The notes beneath the pieces are model-generated. The model was not told where the DNA came from, did no database searches, and worked only from the letters and a program-made list of their open reading frames with translations. From Aliivibrio sp. S3MY1 (GTDB taxonomy: Bacteria; Pseudomonadota; Gammaproteobacteria; Enterobacterales; Vibrionaceae), in the NCBI RefSeq assembly GCF_028765575.1, contig NZ_JARACO010000011.1, positions 55,859-119,858 of the forward strand: a stretch of DNA of 64,000 nt, given 5' to 3'. Of the stretch, positions 1 to 9,080 are shown in pieces (positions within the stretch are counted from its first letter, which is position 1; each line of letters starts with the position of its first letter). Position numbers and translations under genes: made by a program.

Positions 1-1
1 A

Positions 2-913
2 GGCCGTTACCGTCAATTCCACCAAGTTGGTGTTGAAGTTTTTGGCTTAAATGGTCCAGATGTTGATGCTGAACTTATCATGATGACTGCTCGTTTATGG
101 CGTGAACTAGGTATTGATAAGCATGTACGTTTAGAGCTTAACTCTATTGGTTCATTAGAGTCACGAGCTAACTACCGTATCGCATTAGTTGCATTTTTAG
201 AACAGCATTTAGATGTGCTGGATGACGATTGTAAACGTCGTATGCATACAAATCCAATGCGTGTTCTTGATACGAAGAATCCAGATGTACAAGCTATTTT
301 AGCTGACGCACCTAAGCTATCTGAGTATTTAGATGATGATTCAAAAGCACATTTTTCTGGATTATGTGAACTACTTGACGCTGCTGGCATCCAATATCAA
401 GTTAATGAACGTTTAGTTCGTGGATTAGATTATTATAACCGTACTGTTTTTGAGTGGATCACTGAAAGTTTAGGTGCTCAAGGAACAGTATGTGGTGGCG
501 GTCGTTACGATGGTCTTGTTGAACAACTAGGTGGTAAAGCAACCCCTGCCGTTGGTTTTGCAATGGGCCTAGAGCGTTTAGTGTTATTGATGGAAACATT
601 AGAATTAACCAATGTACGTCGCTCAGTAGATGTGTACATGGTGACTTCTGGTGAAGGTACATTAATGGCTGGTATGAAACTAGCTGAATCACTGCGTGAA
701 CAAGTTCCTGGCTTACGCGTTATGTGCCACTTCGGTGGTGGTAATTTTAAAAAGCAATTTAAACGTGCAGATAATGCAGGTGCAGCTGTTGCTCTTATTT
801 TAGGTGAGAGTGAAGTTGCAGAGCAGACTGTTAACGTAAAAGATTTATGTACAGGTGAGCAAGAAACGTTCGCTCAAACTGACGTATTCGCAAAATTAGC
901 TGATTTGATTTAA
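2..913 (+). CDS. hisS: Histidyl-tRNA synthetase, C-terminal part (cut by window edge)
   Basis: Class II aminoacyl-tRNA synthetase that charges tRNA-His in the cytoplasm. The frame is open from base 2, so the gene starts upstream; 303 residues are visible of about 424 usual, so roughly 120 N-terminal residues are missing. The visible part opens with motif 2 (GRYRQFHQ), has the histidine-binding signature [13 protein letters not shown] about 140 residues in and motif 3 (GGGRYDGL...GFAMGLERL) from about residue 165, followed by an anticodon-binding domain. It leads an apparent operon with yfgM 11 bp downstream and bamB beyond, the same order as in enterobacteria. Identity is certain; the true start is not visible. 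Confidence 0.97.
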   Translation, partial: GRYRQFHQVGVEVFGLNGPDVDAELIMMTARLWRELGIDKHVRLELNSIGSLESRANYRIALVAFLEQHLDVLDDDCKRRMHTNPMRVLDTKNPDVQAILADAPKLSEYLDDDSKAHFSGLCELLDAAGIQYQVNERLVRGLDYYNRTVFEWITESLGAQGTVCGGGRYDGLVEQLGGKATPAVGFAMGLERLVLLMETLELTNVRRSVDVYMVTSGEGTLMAGMKLAESLREQVPGLRVMCHFGGGNFKKQFKRADNAGAAVALILGESEVAEQTVNVKDLCTGEQETFAQTDVFAKLADLI

Positions 914-924
914 GAGGATAGGAC

Positions 925-1536
925 GTGGAAGCCTACGAAACTGAAGAACAACAAGTTGAAGCCATTAAAAATTGGTGGAAAGAAAATGGCAAGGCAGTCG
1001 TTGTTGGTGGCGTTGTTGGTATAGGTGCTATTTTAGGCTGGAAATATTACCAATCAGCACAAGTTGAAGCGAAAGATATCGCTTCAATATCTTATGAGAA
1101 AACCCTAACGGCTTTGCAAGCGTCTGGTGCAGAAGCGGCTGAATCGACTCAGGCGTTTATTAGCGCAAATGCAAGCAGTGAGTACGCAGTTCTTGCTGCC
1201 CTTCAGTTAGCAAAAGTACAAGTAGAAGCAGGTCAATTGGATGCCGCTCTTGAGCAACTAAACTGGATTGCAAGCAACAGCAAAGACGAGTCATTAATTG
1301 CGACAGCTCAAGTGCGTGCTGCTCGAATTCAAGCAGAACAAGCACAGTTTGATGCAGCATTAGCGACATTAGCGAGTGTTACGTCTGCGAGCTGGGCTGC
1401 TCGTGTTGCTGAGTTAAAAGGTGATATTGCTCTTCGTCAAGGTGATGTAGCAACGGCTCGTTCTGCTTATACAGAAGCACTCCAAGCTGGTATGAACCAA
1501 GCCGTTCAAATGAAACTGGATGACTTAGCAGAGTAA
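925..1536 (+). CDS. yfgM: YfgM-family SecYEG ancillary protein (TPR)
   Basis: Inner-membrane protein of the YfgM family, which in E. coli associates with the SecYEG translocon and the periplasmic chaperone network. It has 203 residues, close to the family length. A short cytoplasmic N-terminus (residues 1-23) is followed by one membrane segment (about 24-41, rich in V, G and I) and a periplasmic alanine-rich TPR-like domain (about 58-200). The start is GTG at 925, with an AGGA-type ribosome site just upstream. It lies 11 bp after hisS and 10 bp before bamB, which supports co-transcription. The function rests on the E. coli homologue. Confidence 0.92.
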   Translation: MEAYETEEQQVEAIKNWWKENGKAVVVGGVVGIGAILGWKYYQSAQVEAKDIASISYEKTLTALQASGAEAAESTQAFISANASSEYAVLAALQLAKVQVEAGQLDAALEQLNWIASNSKDESLIATAQVRAARIQAEQAQFDAALATLASVTSASWAARVAELKGDIALRQGDVATARSAYTEALQAGMNQAVQMKLDDLAE

Positions 1537-1546
1537 GGACAACTGA

Positions 1547-2704
1547 ATGCGTAAGGTGTTAAAAAAAGCGGCATTATGTACCTTTGGTTTCTCCATGCTT
1601 TTTGGCTGTGCGAGCGAAGAAGATACAATCGTAATGGCACCGGTTCCTGTGGTTCAAAATCAATTTGAACCAACAACGGAATGGACAAGTTCAATTGGCG
1701 ATGGTGTTGGGCATTATTTTTCTCGCCTAACACCAGTATATGCTTATCAAAAAGTTTATGTTGCAAGTCGAGATGGTCTTGTTAAAGCGCTTGATCCTGA
1801 AAATGGTAAAACCATTTGGGAAAAAGATTTAGAGCAAGATGATACCGCTCGTTTATCTGGTGGTTTAACTCTGACTTATGGCAAAGTTTTCATCGGTTCA
1901 GAAAACGGTGAGATAATCACCCTTGATGCTGAAACCGGTGAAGAGTTATGGCGTAAAAATGTAGATGGTGAAGTACTTGCTAAGCCATTAGCTGATGAAG
2001 GTTATGTCATTATTCATACGAGTCGCGGTGCATTAATTGCTTTTGATGCTGAGACGGGTAATGAAAAATGGCAGATCAACAGTGAAGTGCCTAACTTAAC
2101 CCTGCGTGGGGACAGTGCGCCAGTTAGTATTTCTGGTGGTGTGTTCTGGGGAATGTCTAATGGTCGTTTAGCCGCTGCATTGATCTCTAAAGGTCAACTG
2201 TTATGGCAGCAACCAGTAGGTACACCAAAAGGCGCAACTGAAATAGATCGCCTCGTTGATGTTGATGCTTCTCCACTTATTTTAGGTGGGCGATTATATA
2301 CCATTGGTTATAATGGTCAGCTAATAGCACTGGAGCTTCGTACTGGGCAACCAGCATGGAAGCGCAACTACTCATCAGCGATAAATATGTCATCAGATGG
2401 TAAGCGTCTTTTCTTAGTAACAGAGAAAGATCACGTTGTGGCAGTAGATGCTCGAAGTGGTACTGAGCTTTGGAACAATGAAGAGCTTGAATACCGTCAG
2501 CTTACATCACCGATGATTATTGATAATTATATCGTTTTAGCTGATAGTGAAGGTTATCTACATTGGTTAGATAGAGATACTGGACTGTTCGTTTCTCAAC
2601 AAGAGATCGACAGTGATGGTATCGCAGTATCGCCAATTATTGTTGAAGATAGCTTTTTAATTGTCACTCGCGAAGGCGATATCAAAAAAATGCGAATTAA
2701 ATAA
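1547..2704 (+). CDS. bamB: Outer-membrane assembly lipoprotein BamB
   Basis: Lipoprotein subunit of the BAM complex, which folds beta-barrel proteins into the outer membrane. It has 385 residues. The signal peptide ends in a lipobox with the lipidated cysteine at residue 21 (LFGC). Residue +2 is Ala rather than Asp, which predicts outer-membrane sorting. The rest is a run of PQQ-type beta-propeller repeats (for example DAETGEELW and DAETGNEKW), expected to form an eight-bladed propeller. It is the third gene of hisS-yfgM-bamB and is followed by a terminator, so der appears to be transcribed separately. Confidence 0.96.
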   Translation: MRKVLKKAALCTFGFSMLFGCASEEDTIVMAPVPVVQNQFEPTTEWTSSIGDGVGHYFSRLTPVYAYQKVYVASRDGLVKALDPENGKTIWEKDLEQDDTARLSGGLTLTYGKVFIGSENGEIITLDAETGEELWRKNVDGEVLAKPLADEGYVIIHTSRGALIAFDAETGNEKWQINSEVPNLTLRGDSAPVSISGGVFWGMSNGRLAAALISKGQLLWQQPVGTPKGATEIDRLVDVDASPLILGGRLYTIGYNGQLIALELRTGQPAWKRNYSSAINMSSDGKRLFLVTEKDHVVAVDARSGTELWNNEELEYRQLTSPMIIDNYIVLADSEGYLHWLDRDTGLFVSQQEIDSDGIAVSPIIVEDSFLIVTREGDIKKMRIK

Positions 2705-2729
2705 GTTTTATTTGCTATAATTGTGAATT

Positions 2730-2770
2730 GGCTCCAAGTCCTTTTGACTGTGGGGCCTTTTATTGTTTTT
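2730..2770 (+). terminator. Rho-independent terminator after bamB
   Basis: An 11-12 bp stem with one bulge (GGCTCCAAGTC pairing with GACTGTGGGGCC, 2730-2740 and 2746-2757) with a CTTTT loop, followed by a T-rich tract. It ends the hisS-yfgM-bamB unit. Confidence 0.75.
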
Positions 2771-2787
2771 AGATAGTGAAAGATAAT

Positions 2788-2842
2788 CCAATTTGGTGAT
2801 GGTTTTTATCCGTTCATATTAAAAAAACTATCATCAAATTGG
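2788..2842. repeat. Long imperfect inverted repeat between bamB and der
   Basis: The arms at 2788-2807 and 2823-2842 pair over 20 bp with only G-U type exceptions, around a 15-nt loop. There is no U-tract, so it is not a standard terminator. It may be a dispersed palindromic element or part of the der 5' leader. Confidence 0.6.
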
Positions 2843-2884
2843 TATTAGCTCGCGCTATGCCTATGATTAAATTAAGAGGTATAT

Positions 2885-4387
2885 ATGATTCCTGTTGTTG
2901 CTCTGGTAGGGCGTCCAAATGTTGGTAAATCGACGCTGTTTAACCGTGTTACACGCACAAGGGATGCATTAGTTGCTGACTTTCCAGGCTTAACTCGTGA
3001 CCGTAAATACGGCCGCGCTAAATTAGAAGAGCTTGAATTTATTCTTATTGATACCGGCGGTATTGATGGAACAGAAGAAGGTGTAGAAACTAAAATGGCA
3101 GAACAGTCATTAGCTGCGATTGAAGAAGCTGATGTTGTGTTATTTATGGTTGATGGTCGTGCTGGTTTAACATCATCTGATGAAGCGATTGCAAAACACT
3201 TACGTTCACGTGAAAAACCAACGTTCTTAGTAGTAAATAAGATCGATGGTATTGATGCTGATGCGGCAAGTGCTGAATTCTGGCAGTTAGGGATGAACAA
3301 AGTTTATCAAATTGCTGCTTCACATGGTCGTGGTGTAACGTCTTTACTTGAGTTGGCTCTTGCTCCTTTTATGGAAGAGTTAATTGAAGAATCTTTGAAA
3401 GATGAAAACGGTGAGATCATGGATCTTACTGAATTTGAAGATTTCGAAGAAGAAGAAAAAGATCTAACAGAAGAAGATGCAGAAAAAGATTTTGCGCGTC
3501 TTCAAGATCAACCAATCAAACTTGCGATTATCGGTCGTCCTAACGTAGGTAAATCAACGTTAATTAACCGTATTTTAGGCGAAGAGCGTGTGGTTGTTTA
3601 CGATATGCCAGGTACTACTCGTGACTCTATTTACATTCCAATGGAACGTGAAGGTCAAGAATACGTGCTTATTGATACTGCTGGTGTTCGTCGCCGTGGT
3701 CGTATCAATGAAACGGTTGAGAAATTCTCTGTAATCAAAACATTGAAAGCAGTTGAAGATGCTAACGTAGTATTGCTTGTTATCGATGCTCGTGAAAATA
3801 TCTCAGATCAAGATCTAAGCTTATTAGGCTTTGCATTGAACGCGGGTCGTTCGTTAGTTATTGCTGTGAATAAGTGGGATGGTCTTGATAATGAAGTTAA
3901 AGAGAAAGTGAAATCAGAGCTAGACCGTCGTCTAGGCTTTGTTGACTTTGCTCGTCTTCACTTCATTTCAGCTCTACATGGTACAGGTGTTGGTCATTTA
4001 TATGAATCAGTACAAGAAGCGTATGTATCAGCGACTAAGCGTGTAGGTACATCTGTTCTTACTCGTATCATGAAGATGGCTCAAGATGATCACCAACCAC
4101 CAATGGTTCGTGGCCGTCGTGTGAAACTGAAATATGCTCACGCAGGTGGTTATAACCCACCACTTATCGTTATTCACGGTAACCAAGTAAAAGAATTGCC
4201 TTCTTCTTACAAACGTTTCTTAATGAACTACTTCCGTAAATCATTAGAAATTATGGGCACACCTATTCGTATTCAATTCCAGAATAGTGAAAACCCATTT
4301 GAAGATCGCGGTGGCAAGTTGACTCTATCTCAAGAGCGTCAACGTAAGCGTCTAGTTGGCGCTGTGAAAAATCGTAATAAAAAGTAA
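2885..4387 (+). CDS. der: Ribosome-assembly GTPase Der (EngA)
   Basis: Essential double-GTPase that acts in 50S ribosomal subunit maturation. It has 500 residues, the usual gamma-proteobacterial length. There are two tandem G domains, each with a P-loop GRPNVGKS (residues 9-16 and about 217-224) and DTAG/DTGG and NKxD motifs (NKID in the first, NKWD in the second). A strongly acidic linker (about 178-205) joins them, and a KH-like C-terminal domain follows from about residue 360. The start ATG at 2885 follows an AGAGGT ribosome site. A terminator follows immediately. Confidence 0.97.
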   Translation: MIPVVALVGRPNVGKSTLFNRVTRTRDALVADFPGLTRDRKYGRAKLEELEFILIDTGGIDGTEEGVETKMAEQSLAAIEEADVVLFMVDGRAGLTSSDEAIAKHLRSREKPTFLVVNKIDGIDADAASAEFWQLGMNKVYQIAASHGRGVTSLLELALAPFMEELIEESLKDENGEIMDLTEFEDFEEEEKDLTEEDAEKDFARLQDQPIKLAIIGRPNVGKSTLINRILGEERVVVYDMPGTTRDSIYIPMEREGQEYVLIDTAGVRRRGRINETVEKFSVIKTLKAVEDANVVLLVIDARENISDQDLSLLGFALNAGRSLVIAVNKWDGLDNEVKEKVKSELDRRLGFVDFARLHFISALHGTGVGHLYESVQEAYVSATKRVGTSVLTRIMKMAQDDHQPPMVRGRRVKLKYAHAGGYNPPLIVIHGNQVKELPSSYKRFLMNYFRKSLEIMGTPIRIQFQNSENPFEDRGGKLTLSQERQRKRLVGAVKNRNKK

Positions 4388-4420
4388 TCTGTAATTACTT
4401 ATTTATACATATTGAATAAT

Positions 4421-4450
4421 AAAACGCCCACCTTGTTGGGCGTTTTTTTT
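4421..4450 (+). terminator. Rho-independent terminator after der
   Basis: The stem AACGCCCA/TGGGCGTT with a short loop is followed by a run of eight T. It lies just upstream of the next ATG, so it separates der from the AlaX gene. Confidence 0.9.
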
Positions 4451-4461
4451 AGGTAAAAATC

Positions 4462-5340
4462 ATGAAAGTACTATCAGCAACAGAGATTCTTTTTTGTCAT
4501 AACACATGGCAACACACGTCAGTTGTTCAATTGATTAAAGCAACAGACCAAGGTAAGTGGTTTGTAACCAAAGAAACACCTTTTCATCCAGTCAGTCATA
4601 TTTGGCCAGATCACCCAGAAGATAAAGGAACAGTACAAATCGGCGACAATGAATATTCAATTCTTGCTTGTCAAACGGGTGCGATTGAATTGGCAACCGG
4701 CGAATTATATATAGATAAAGACATTCCAATTAAACGTGGTGAAGCGGGATGGGTGTTTGTGGTTTCGCATTTAATATCTGAAAATGTTGATTTATCAGTA
4801 GAAAATATCGTTACCTTACGGGTTGATAAAGAATATCAAGATGCGTTAAGTCGTGGCCATAGCGCGGGGCATATTGCTTATTTAGCCTTAAATAAAGTAC
4901 TTCATACAAGTTATTGGCGTAAAGATGCAGATAGAAAAGATGAGCTAGGCCACTACAACTTTAATAGTTACGCTCAAGAAACCAGTTTTGTGACCGAGGA
5001 CCATTGTGAAGATGTTTATCGTTTAGGTAAAACACTGCGTAAGCGTGGGCTAAATAGTACAGAAATGATGTCAGCGCTTGATTCAATTGAAGAGCAAGTA
5101 AATCAACAGATTAGTGTATGGTTAGCTTTAGAAAATGAGGTTTCTATCGAGTGTGAGGGTAAAGCGTTAACTGATTCACGTTACTGGATTGCAGATTTTG
5201 GTATAGATGGAATAGCTAAACTACCTTGTGGTGGAACTCATGTCTCTTCATTTAAAGATTATCAAGAGATTAGCGTTCAACTTAAAGCACAAGGTGAACA
5301 AGAACTATTGATGTTAACTCGATCAAGTAAACGATCTTAA
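4462..5340 (+). CDS. AlaX-like alanyl-tRNA editing protein
   Basis: Stand-alone protein resembling the second additional (editing) domain of alanyl/threonyl-tRNA synthetases. Family members hydrolyse mischarged Ser- or Gly-tRNA-Ala in trans. It has 292 residues. The two halves of the zinc site are present: HxxxH at His133/His137 (GHSAGH) and CxxxH at Cys256/His260 (CGGTH). The N-terminal ~100 residues resemble the beta-barrel domain found ahead of the editing domain in longer AlaX forms. It is monocistronic, between the der terminator and a long spacer. The precise substrate cannot be read from the sequence. Confidence 0.82.
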   Translation: MKVLSATEILFCHNTWQHTSVVQLIKATDQGKWFVTKETPFHPVSHIWPDHPEDKGTVQIGDNEYSILACQTGAIELATGELYIDKDIPIKRGEAGWVFVVSHLISENVDLSVENIVTLRVDKEYQDALSRGHSAGHIAYLALNKVLHTSYWRKDADRKDELGHYNFNSYAQETSFVTEDHCEDVYRLGKTLRKRGLNSTEMMSALDSIEEQVNQQISVWLALENEVSIECEGKALTDSRYWIADFGIDGIAKLPCGGTHVSSFKDYQEISVQLKAQGEQELLMLTRSSKRS

Positions 5341-5646
5341 AATTGAAATTACATAAGATGTAACTCTTATTCTGGATATTGTGTAATTTCCGTTTTTTGA
5401 CTGAAATGGATGTGTAAAATACTGATTGATGTGCTGGATCTTCTATTTTAAATAGCATTAATTGAAGTTTAATATCGTTTAAAATTGAAAAACAGGATAT
5501 GTAACTAATGCTTTCGGGGTGTGGTTATATAAATGTTCTTAAAGGGCATGATCGCTGATCAGATCCCTATAAGCATGAAGATCTGCACTTTTTGATGCGT
5601 ACAGAGACACTGTCTTTATTTGGAATAGATTAAGAAGGAAAAGACG
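5341..5646. other. Intergenic stretch, AlaX gene to zinc-ribbon gene
   Basis: 306 bp, AT-rich. It holds the AlaX-gene terminator-like stem near its left end and a good ribosome site (AGAAGGA) at the right end for the next gene. I see no convincing small gene or RNA in between. Confidence 0.5.
5345..5397 (+). terminator. Possible terminator after the AlaX gene
   Basis: The outer arms GAAATTACA and TGTAATTTC (5345-5353, 5382-5390) enclose an inner ATAAGA/TCTTAT hairpin and are followed by CGTTTTTT. The large loop makes this weaker than the other terminators in the window. Confidence 0.45.
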
Positions 5647-5880
5647 ATGCAAACAAACGAATGTCCTAAATGTCAGTCTGAATTACGCTGGCAACGAGAA
5701 GGATATCATTGTGATTTTTGTCAGGTCGATTTTAAAAAAGTGGCTTATTGCCCAGATTGCAGTAAAGAGATGGAAAAGCTTAATGCGTGTGGTGCACCAA
5801 GCTATTTTTGTCATGATTGTAATGAGTTGAAATCAAAATCTCGTGCCAAAACAGAATTTGTAGAGACGAGTCTTAGTTAA
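5647..5880 (+). CDS. yfgJ: Small double zinc-ribbon protein, YfgJ-like
   Basis: 77-residue cytoplasmic protein made almost entirely of two zinc ribbons. The CxxC pairs are Cys6/9, Cys22/25, Cys35/38 and Cys55/58. It matches the YfgJ type and sits in the same der...xseA neighbourhood as in E. coli. Its function is unknown in the family. It is convergent with xseA and the two stop regions overlap by 8 bp. An AGAAGGA ribosome site precedes the ATG. Confidence 0.8.
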   Translation: MQTNECPKCQSELRWQREGYHCDFCQVDFKKVAYCPDCSKEMEKLNACGAPSYFCHDCNELKSKSRAKTEFVETSLS

Positions 5881-7207
5881 TTACGGTAGATGTAATTTCA
5901 CCATCGACAAAGCGAGTGGTTATGTTCTCACCAGCTTCTACTTGTTTTGTTGATGTGACAACGGTCCCTTTCTTATTACGAGTAATGGAGTAACCACGCT
6001 GTAAGGTCGCTAATGGACTGACGGTATCTAGTTTCTCAGCGGCCAATGCTAATTGATGACGTTGCATCAGTAGGTTTCTATCCATTGAATCTAATAAGCG
6101 ACGTTTTAACTCTTCAATACGTAACGTATCTTGAGAGACTTTTTTGGCAGGTGATAGGTTGCTTAAACGTAAAGTCAGATTTTCAATTTTATGTTGATGA
6201 CGCTGCAGGCGTTGTTGCATATACGTCATTAAACGTTGATTTAGGTCATCTAGCTTCTGGCTTTGACTGTTTAACTGCATTTGTGGATGCTGTTTTTCAA
6301 GACGATGTTGAAGTGCTGATAATTGACGTTGTTGTCCTGATAAATAGCGATCCATTGCACTATTTAAACGACGTTTCTGATGCGTTACGATTTGCAGTTG
6401 AGAAGATAAATCTCGACTCACTAATTCGGCAGCAGCAGAAGGCGTTGGTGCTCTTACATCCGCAACAAAATCGGCAATGGTAACGTCGATCTCATGACCA
6501 ACAGCACTGACGATAGGGATCTCACTTGCCGCAATCGTTCTTGCTACGATCTCTTCATTAAAACACCAAAGATCCTCTAGTGAGCCACCGCCACGTCCAA
6601 CGATTAAAATATCACATTCATTACGGCTGTTTGCTCGACCAATGGCTTGCGCTATTTGAATGGCGGCATTTGTGCCTTGTACTAAGGTTGGATAGATAAT
6701 CACAGGGAGGTTAGGATCGCGTCGTTTTAATACATTTAAGATATCAAACAATGCAGCCCCTGTTTGCGAGGTAATGATACCGACACGTTTTGGTTGTTCT
6801 GGTAATGCTTTCTTTGCGGTTTGGGCGAATAGGCCCTCAGCAGCCAATGACATTTTTAATTGATCAAATTCTTGTTGAAGCCGGCCGTCACCTTCAGGTT
6901 GCATACTCTCAATAATGATTTGATAGTCACCACGAGGTTCATAGAGAGAAAGGCGAGCTTTAACAAGAACTTGTTTACCGTTTTGTGGCTTAAAAGTAAC
7001 GCGACGGTTATTGCCCTTAAACATGGCACATTTAACTTGGGCTTGACTGTCTTTTAGGGTGAGATACCAATGCCCAGAGACGGGAACGGTTAGATTTGAT
7101 ATTTCACCAATCAGCCAAACAATACCCATCTCATTTTCTAATAATAAGCGGACTTCAGAGTTAAGACTAGAGACTGTAAAGATGCGAGGATTAGAATCGA
7201 GAGACAT
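5873..7207 (-). CDS. xseA: Exodeoxyribonuclease VII large subunit
   Basis: Large subunit of ExoVII, a single-strand DNA exonuclease acting in repair and recombination, partnered by the small subunit XseB (not in the window). It has 444 residues, the normal length. An N-terminal OB-fold (about 1-100) is followed by the catalytic region with [11 protein letters not shown] (about 208) and the signature [26 protein letters not shown], then a long coiled-coil region (about 270-390). The ATG at 7207 is divergent from guaB. The 3' end overlaps the convergent zinc-ribbon gene by 8 bp. Confidence 0.96.
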   Translation of the reverse strand: MSLDSNPRIFTVSSLNSEVRLLLENEMGIVWLIGEISNLTVPVSGHWYLTLKDSQAQVKCAMFKGNNRRVTFKPQNGKQVLVKARLSLYEPRGDYQIIIESMQPEGDGRLQQEFDQLKMSLAAEGLFAQTAKKALPEQPKRVGIITSQTGAALFDILNVLKRRDPNLPVIIYPTLVQGTNAAIQIAQAIGRANSRNECDILIVGRGGGSLEDLWCFNEEIVARTIAASEIPIVSAVGHEIDVTIADFVADVRAPTPSAAAELVSRDLSSQLQIVTHQKRRLNSAMDRYLSGQQRQLSALQHRLEKQHPQMQLNSQSQKLDDLNQRLMTYMQQRLQRHQHKIENLTLRLSNLSPAKKVSQDTLRIEELKRRLLDSMDRNLLMQRHQLALAAEKLDTVSPLATLQRGYSITRNKKGTVVTSTKQVEAGENITTRFVDGEITSTVIN

Positions 7208-7294
7208 GTAAATGCCTTAGACATGAGTATAGGAATTAGCGGCAATATAATACATATCAAAGGGGGTAATGCAAATTAAAAATAAATAAATGTA

Positions 7295-7323
7295 TAGCCA
7301 AGCGATTGCGCAGTGCGTATAAT
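7295..7323 (+). promoter_or_regulatory. Predicted guaB promoter
   Basis: A perfect -10 TATAAT at 7318-7323 with TAGCCA as -35 at 7295-7300 (17-bp spacing). The predicted start of transcription is near 7330, giving a leader of about 85 nt. Confidence 0.6.
7296..7311 (+). promoter_or_regulatory. PurR-type operator before guaB
   Basis: AGCCAAGCGATTGCGC matches 8 of 10 fixed positions of the PurR consensus AnGCAAnCGnTTnCnT. It overlaps the -35/spacer region of the predicted guaB promoter, as expected for purine repression of guaBA. Confidence 0.6.
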
Positions 7324-7415
7324 CCGTCTGCAATATCAAATCCAAAACACTTTATTATGCGAAACGATAAAGTGGGATTTATTCCTTTAAACACTTATGT
7401 TGTGAGATATTGCAA

Positions 7416-8879
7416 ATGCTACGAATCGCAAAAGAAGCTTTAACCTTCGATGACGTTTTACTCGTCCCAGCACACTCCACAGTTCTTCCTAACACCGCTG
7501 ATCTTCGCACTCAGTTAACGAAGACTATCTCTCTAAATATCCCAATGATTTCAGCATCAATGGATACAGTGACAGAAGCGCGCCTTGCTATTGCATTAGC
7601 GCAAGAGGGTGGCATCGGTTTTATCCACAAGAACATGTCTATTGAACAGCAAGCTGAACAAGTTCGCTTAGTAAAAATCTTTGAAGCAGGCGTTGTCTCT
7701 GCTCCAGTAACCGTTCGCCCTGACGCAACGATCCAAGATGTGAAAGAACTGACTGAAAAACACGGTTTTGCTGGCTTCCCTGTAGTAACTGAAACTAACG
7801 AACTTGTTGGTATCATTACTGGTCGTGATGTTCGTTTTGTAACAGACTTATCTAAGAAAGTTGACGTTGTAATGACGCCAAAAGTACGCCTAGCTTCTGT
7901 TAAAGAAGGTGCAACTCGTGAAGAAGTTCAAGAGAAAATGCATGAAGCGCGTGTAGAGAAAGTATTGGTAGTGAACGATGAGTTCCAACTAACCGGTATG
8001 ATCACTGCAAAAGACTTCCATAAAGCAGAACGTAAACCAAATGCATGTAAAGATGAACGTGGTCGTCTACGTGTAGGTGCTGCTGTAGGTGCTGGTGCTG
8101 GTAACGAAGAGCGTGTTGCTGCTCTTGTTGAAGCTGGCGTTGATGTTTTACTTATCGATTCATCTCACGGTCATTCAGAAGGCGTTTTACAACGTATTCG
8201 TGAAACTCGTGCTTCATTCCCTGATCTACAAATCATTGGCGGTAACGTAGCTACTGGTGCTGGCGCTAAAGCATTAATCGATGCTGGTGTAAGTGCAGTA
8301 AAAGTAGGTATCGGCCCTGGTTCAATCTGTACTACTCGTATCGTTACGGGTGTTGGTGTTCCTCAAATTACCGCAATTTCAGATGCAGCAGAAGTTGCAA
8401 CCGCTCATGGTATCCCTGTTATCGCTGATGGCGGTATCCGTTATTCTGGTGATATCTGTAAAGCAATTGCCGCTGGCGCATCATGTGTAATGGTTGGCTC
8501 AATGTTTGCTGGTACAGAAGAAGCACCGGGTGAAATTATTCTTTATCAAGGTCGTTCATACAAATCTTACCGTGGTATGGGCTCTCTTGGCGCTATGTCT
8601 CAAGGTTCTTCAGACCGTTACTTCCAATCTGATAATGCAGCGGACAAACTGGTTCCTGAAGGTATCGAAGGTCGTATCGCTTATAAAGGTCGTTTAAAAG
8701 AGATCGTTCACCAACAAATGGGTGGTTTACGTTCAAGCATGGGCCTAACAGGTTCAGCAACGATTGAAGACATGCGTACTAAAGCTGAATTTGTTCGTAT
8801 CTCTGGTGCGGGCATGAAAGAATCACACGTACATGATGTTCAGATCACGAAAGAAGCACCAAACTATCGCCTAGGCTAA
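7416..8879 (+). CDS. guaB: Inosine-5'-monophosphate dehydrogenase
   Basis: NAD-dependent oxidation of IMP to XMP, the first committed step to GMP. It has 487 residues from the ATG at 7416. I prefer this start to the in-frame TTG at 7410 because the protein then begins [13 protein letters not shown], as in E. coli. The TIM-barrel catalytic domain is split by a CBS-pair (about residues 93-205). The catalytic loop GSICTTR places the nucleophile at Cys305. A PurR-type box and a strong -10 lie upstream. guaA follows after a 201-bp structured spacer rather than a short gap. Confidence 0.97.
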   Translation: MLRIAKEALTFDDVLLVPAHSTVLPNTADLRTQLTKTISLNIPMISASMDTVTEARLAIALAQEGGIGFIHKNMSIEQQAEQVRLVKIFEAGVVSAPVTVRPDATIQDVKELTEKHGFAGFPVVTETNELVGIITGRDVRFVTDLSKKVDVVMTPKVRLASVKEGATREEVQEKMHEARVEKVLVVNDEFQLTGMITAKDFHKAERKPNACKDERGRLRVGAAVGAGAGNEERVAALVEAGVDVLLIDSSHGHSEGVLQRIRETRASFPDLQIIGGNVATGAGAKALIDAGVSAVKVGIGPGSICTTRIVTGVGVPQITAISDAAEVATAHGIPVIADGGIRYSGDICKAIAAGASCVMVGSMFAGTEEAPGEIILYQGRSYKSYRGMGSLGAMSQGSSDRYFQSDNAADKLVPEGIEGRIAYKGRLKEIVHQQMGGLRSSMGLTGSATIEDMRTKAEFVRISGAGMKESHVHDVQITKEAPNYRLG

Positions 8880-8889
8880 TTTTTCTTAA

Positions 8890-8999
8890 TTTTCTTTGCA
8901 GAATCCTCCGATTTCGTTGTCAAAGGTACTTATTTACACTTGTAAACTCCGTGCCTTTTCCTAGAGCTCGAATGATTCAGCTTCGAAAAATAAAGAAAA
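8890..8999 (+). other. Long foldable element in the guaB-guaA spacer
   Basis: Nested complementary segments form one near-symmetrical hairpin: TTTTCTTT (8890-8897) with AAAGAAAA (8992-8999), GAATC (8901-8905) with GATTC (8974-8978), CGA (8909-8911) with TCG (8968-8970), AAAGGTAC (8922-8929) with GTGCCTTT (8951-8958), and TTTACA (8933-8938) with TGTAAA (8941-8946). It has no U-tract. It could be a dispersed repeat or an RNA element controlling guaA. Confidence 0.55.
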
Positions 9000-9027
9000 A
9001 GACTTTGTACCAAATTCAATTTTAAGC

Positions 9028-9052
9028 GTGTGGTTTTATAGTGAAACCACAC
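9028..9052 (+). other. Hairpin in the guaA leader
   Basis: A perfect 9-bp stem (GTGTGGTTT / AAACCACAC) with a 7-nt loop, 28 nt before the guaA start. It is followed by an A-rich stretch rather than a T-tract, so it is not a classical terminator. Confidence 0.55.
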
Positions 9053-9080
9053 TAAATAAATGACTTTTTGAGAAAGACTA

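Noticed and set aside
7410..7415. TTG start for guaB two codons before the ATG
   Set aside because: The ATG at 7416 gives the family-typical [13 protein letters not shown] start; the TTG adds nothing conserved.
8880..9080. Known purine riboswitch in the guaB-guaA spacer
   Set aside because: The fold is one long hairpin rather than a three-way junction with conserved loop pairs.
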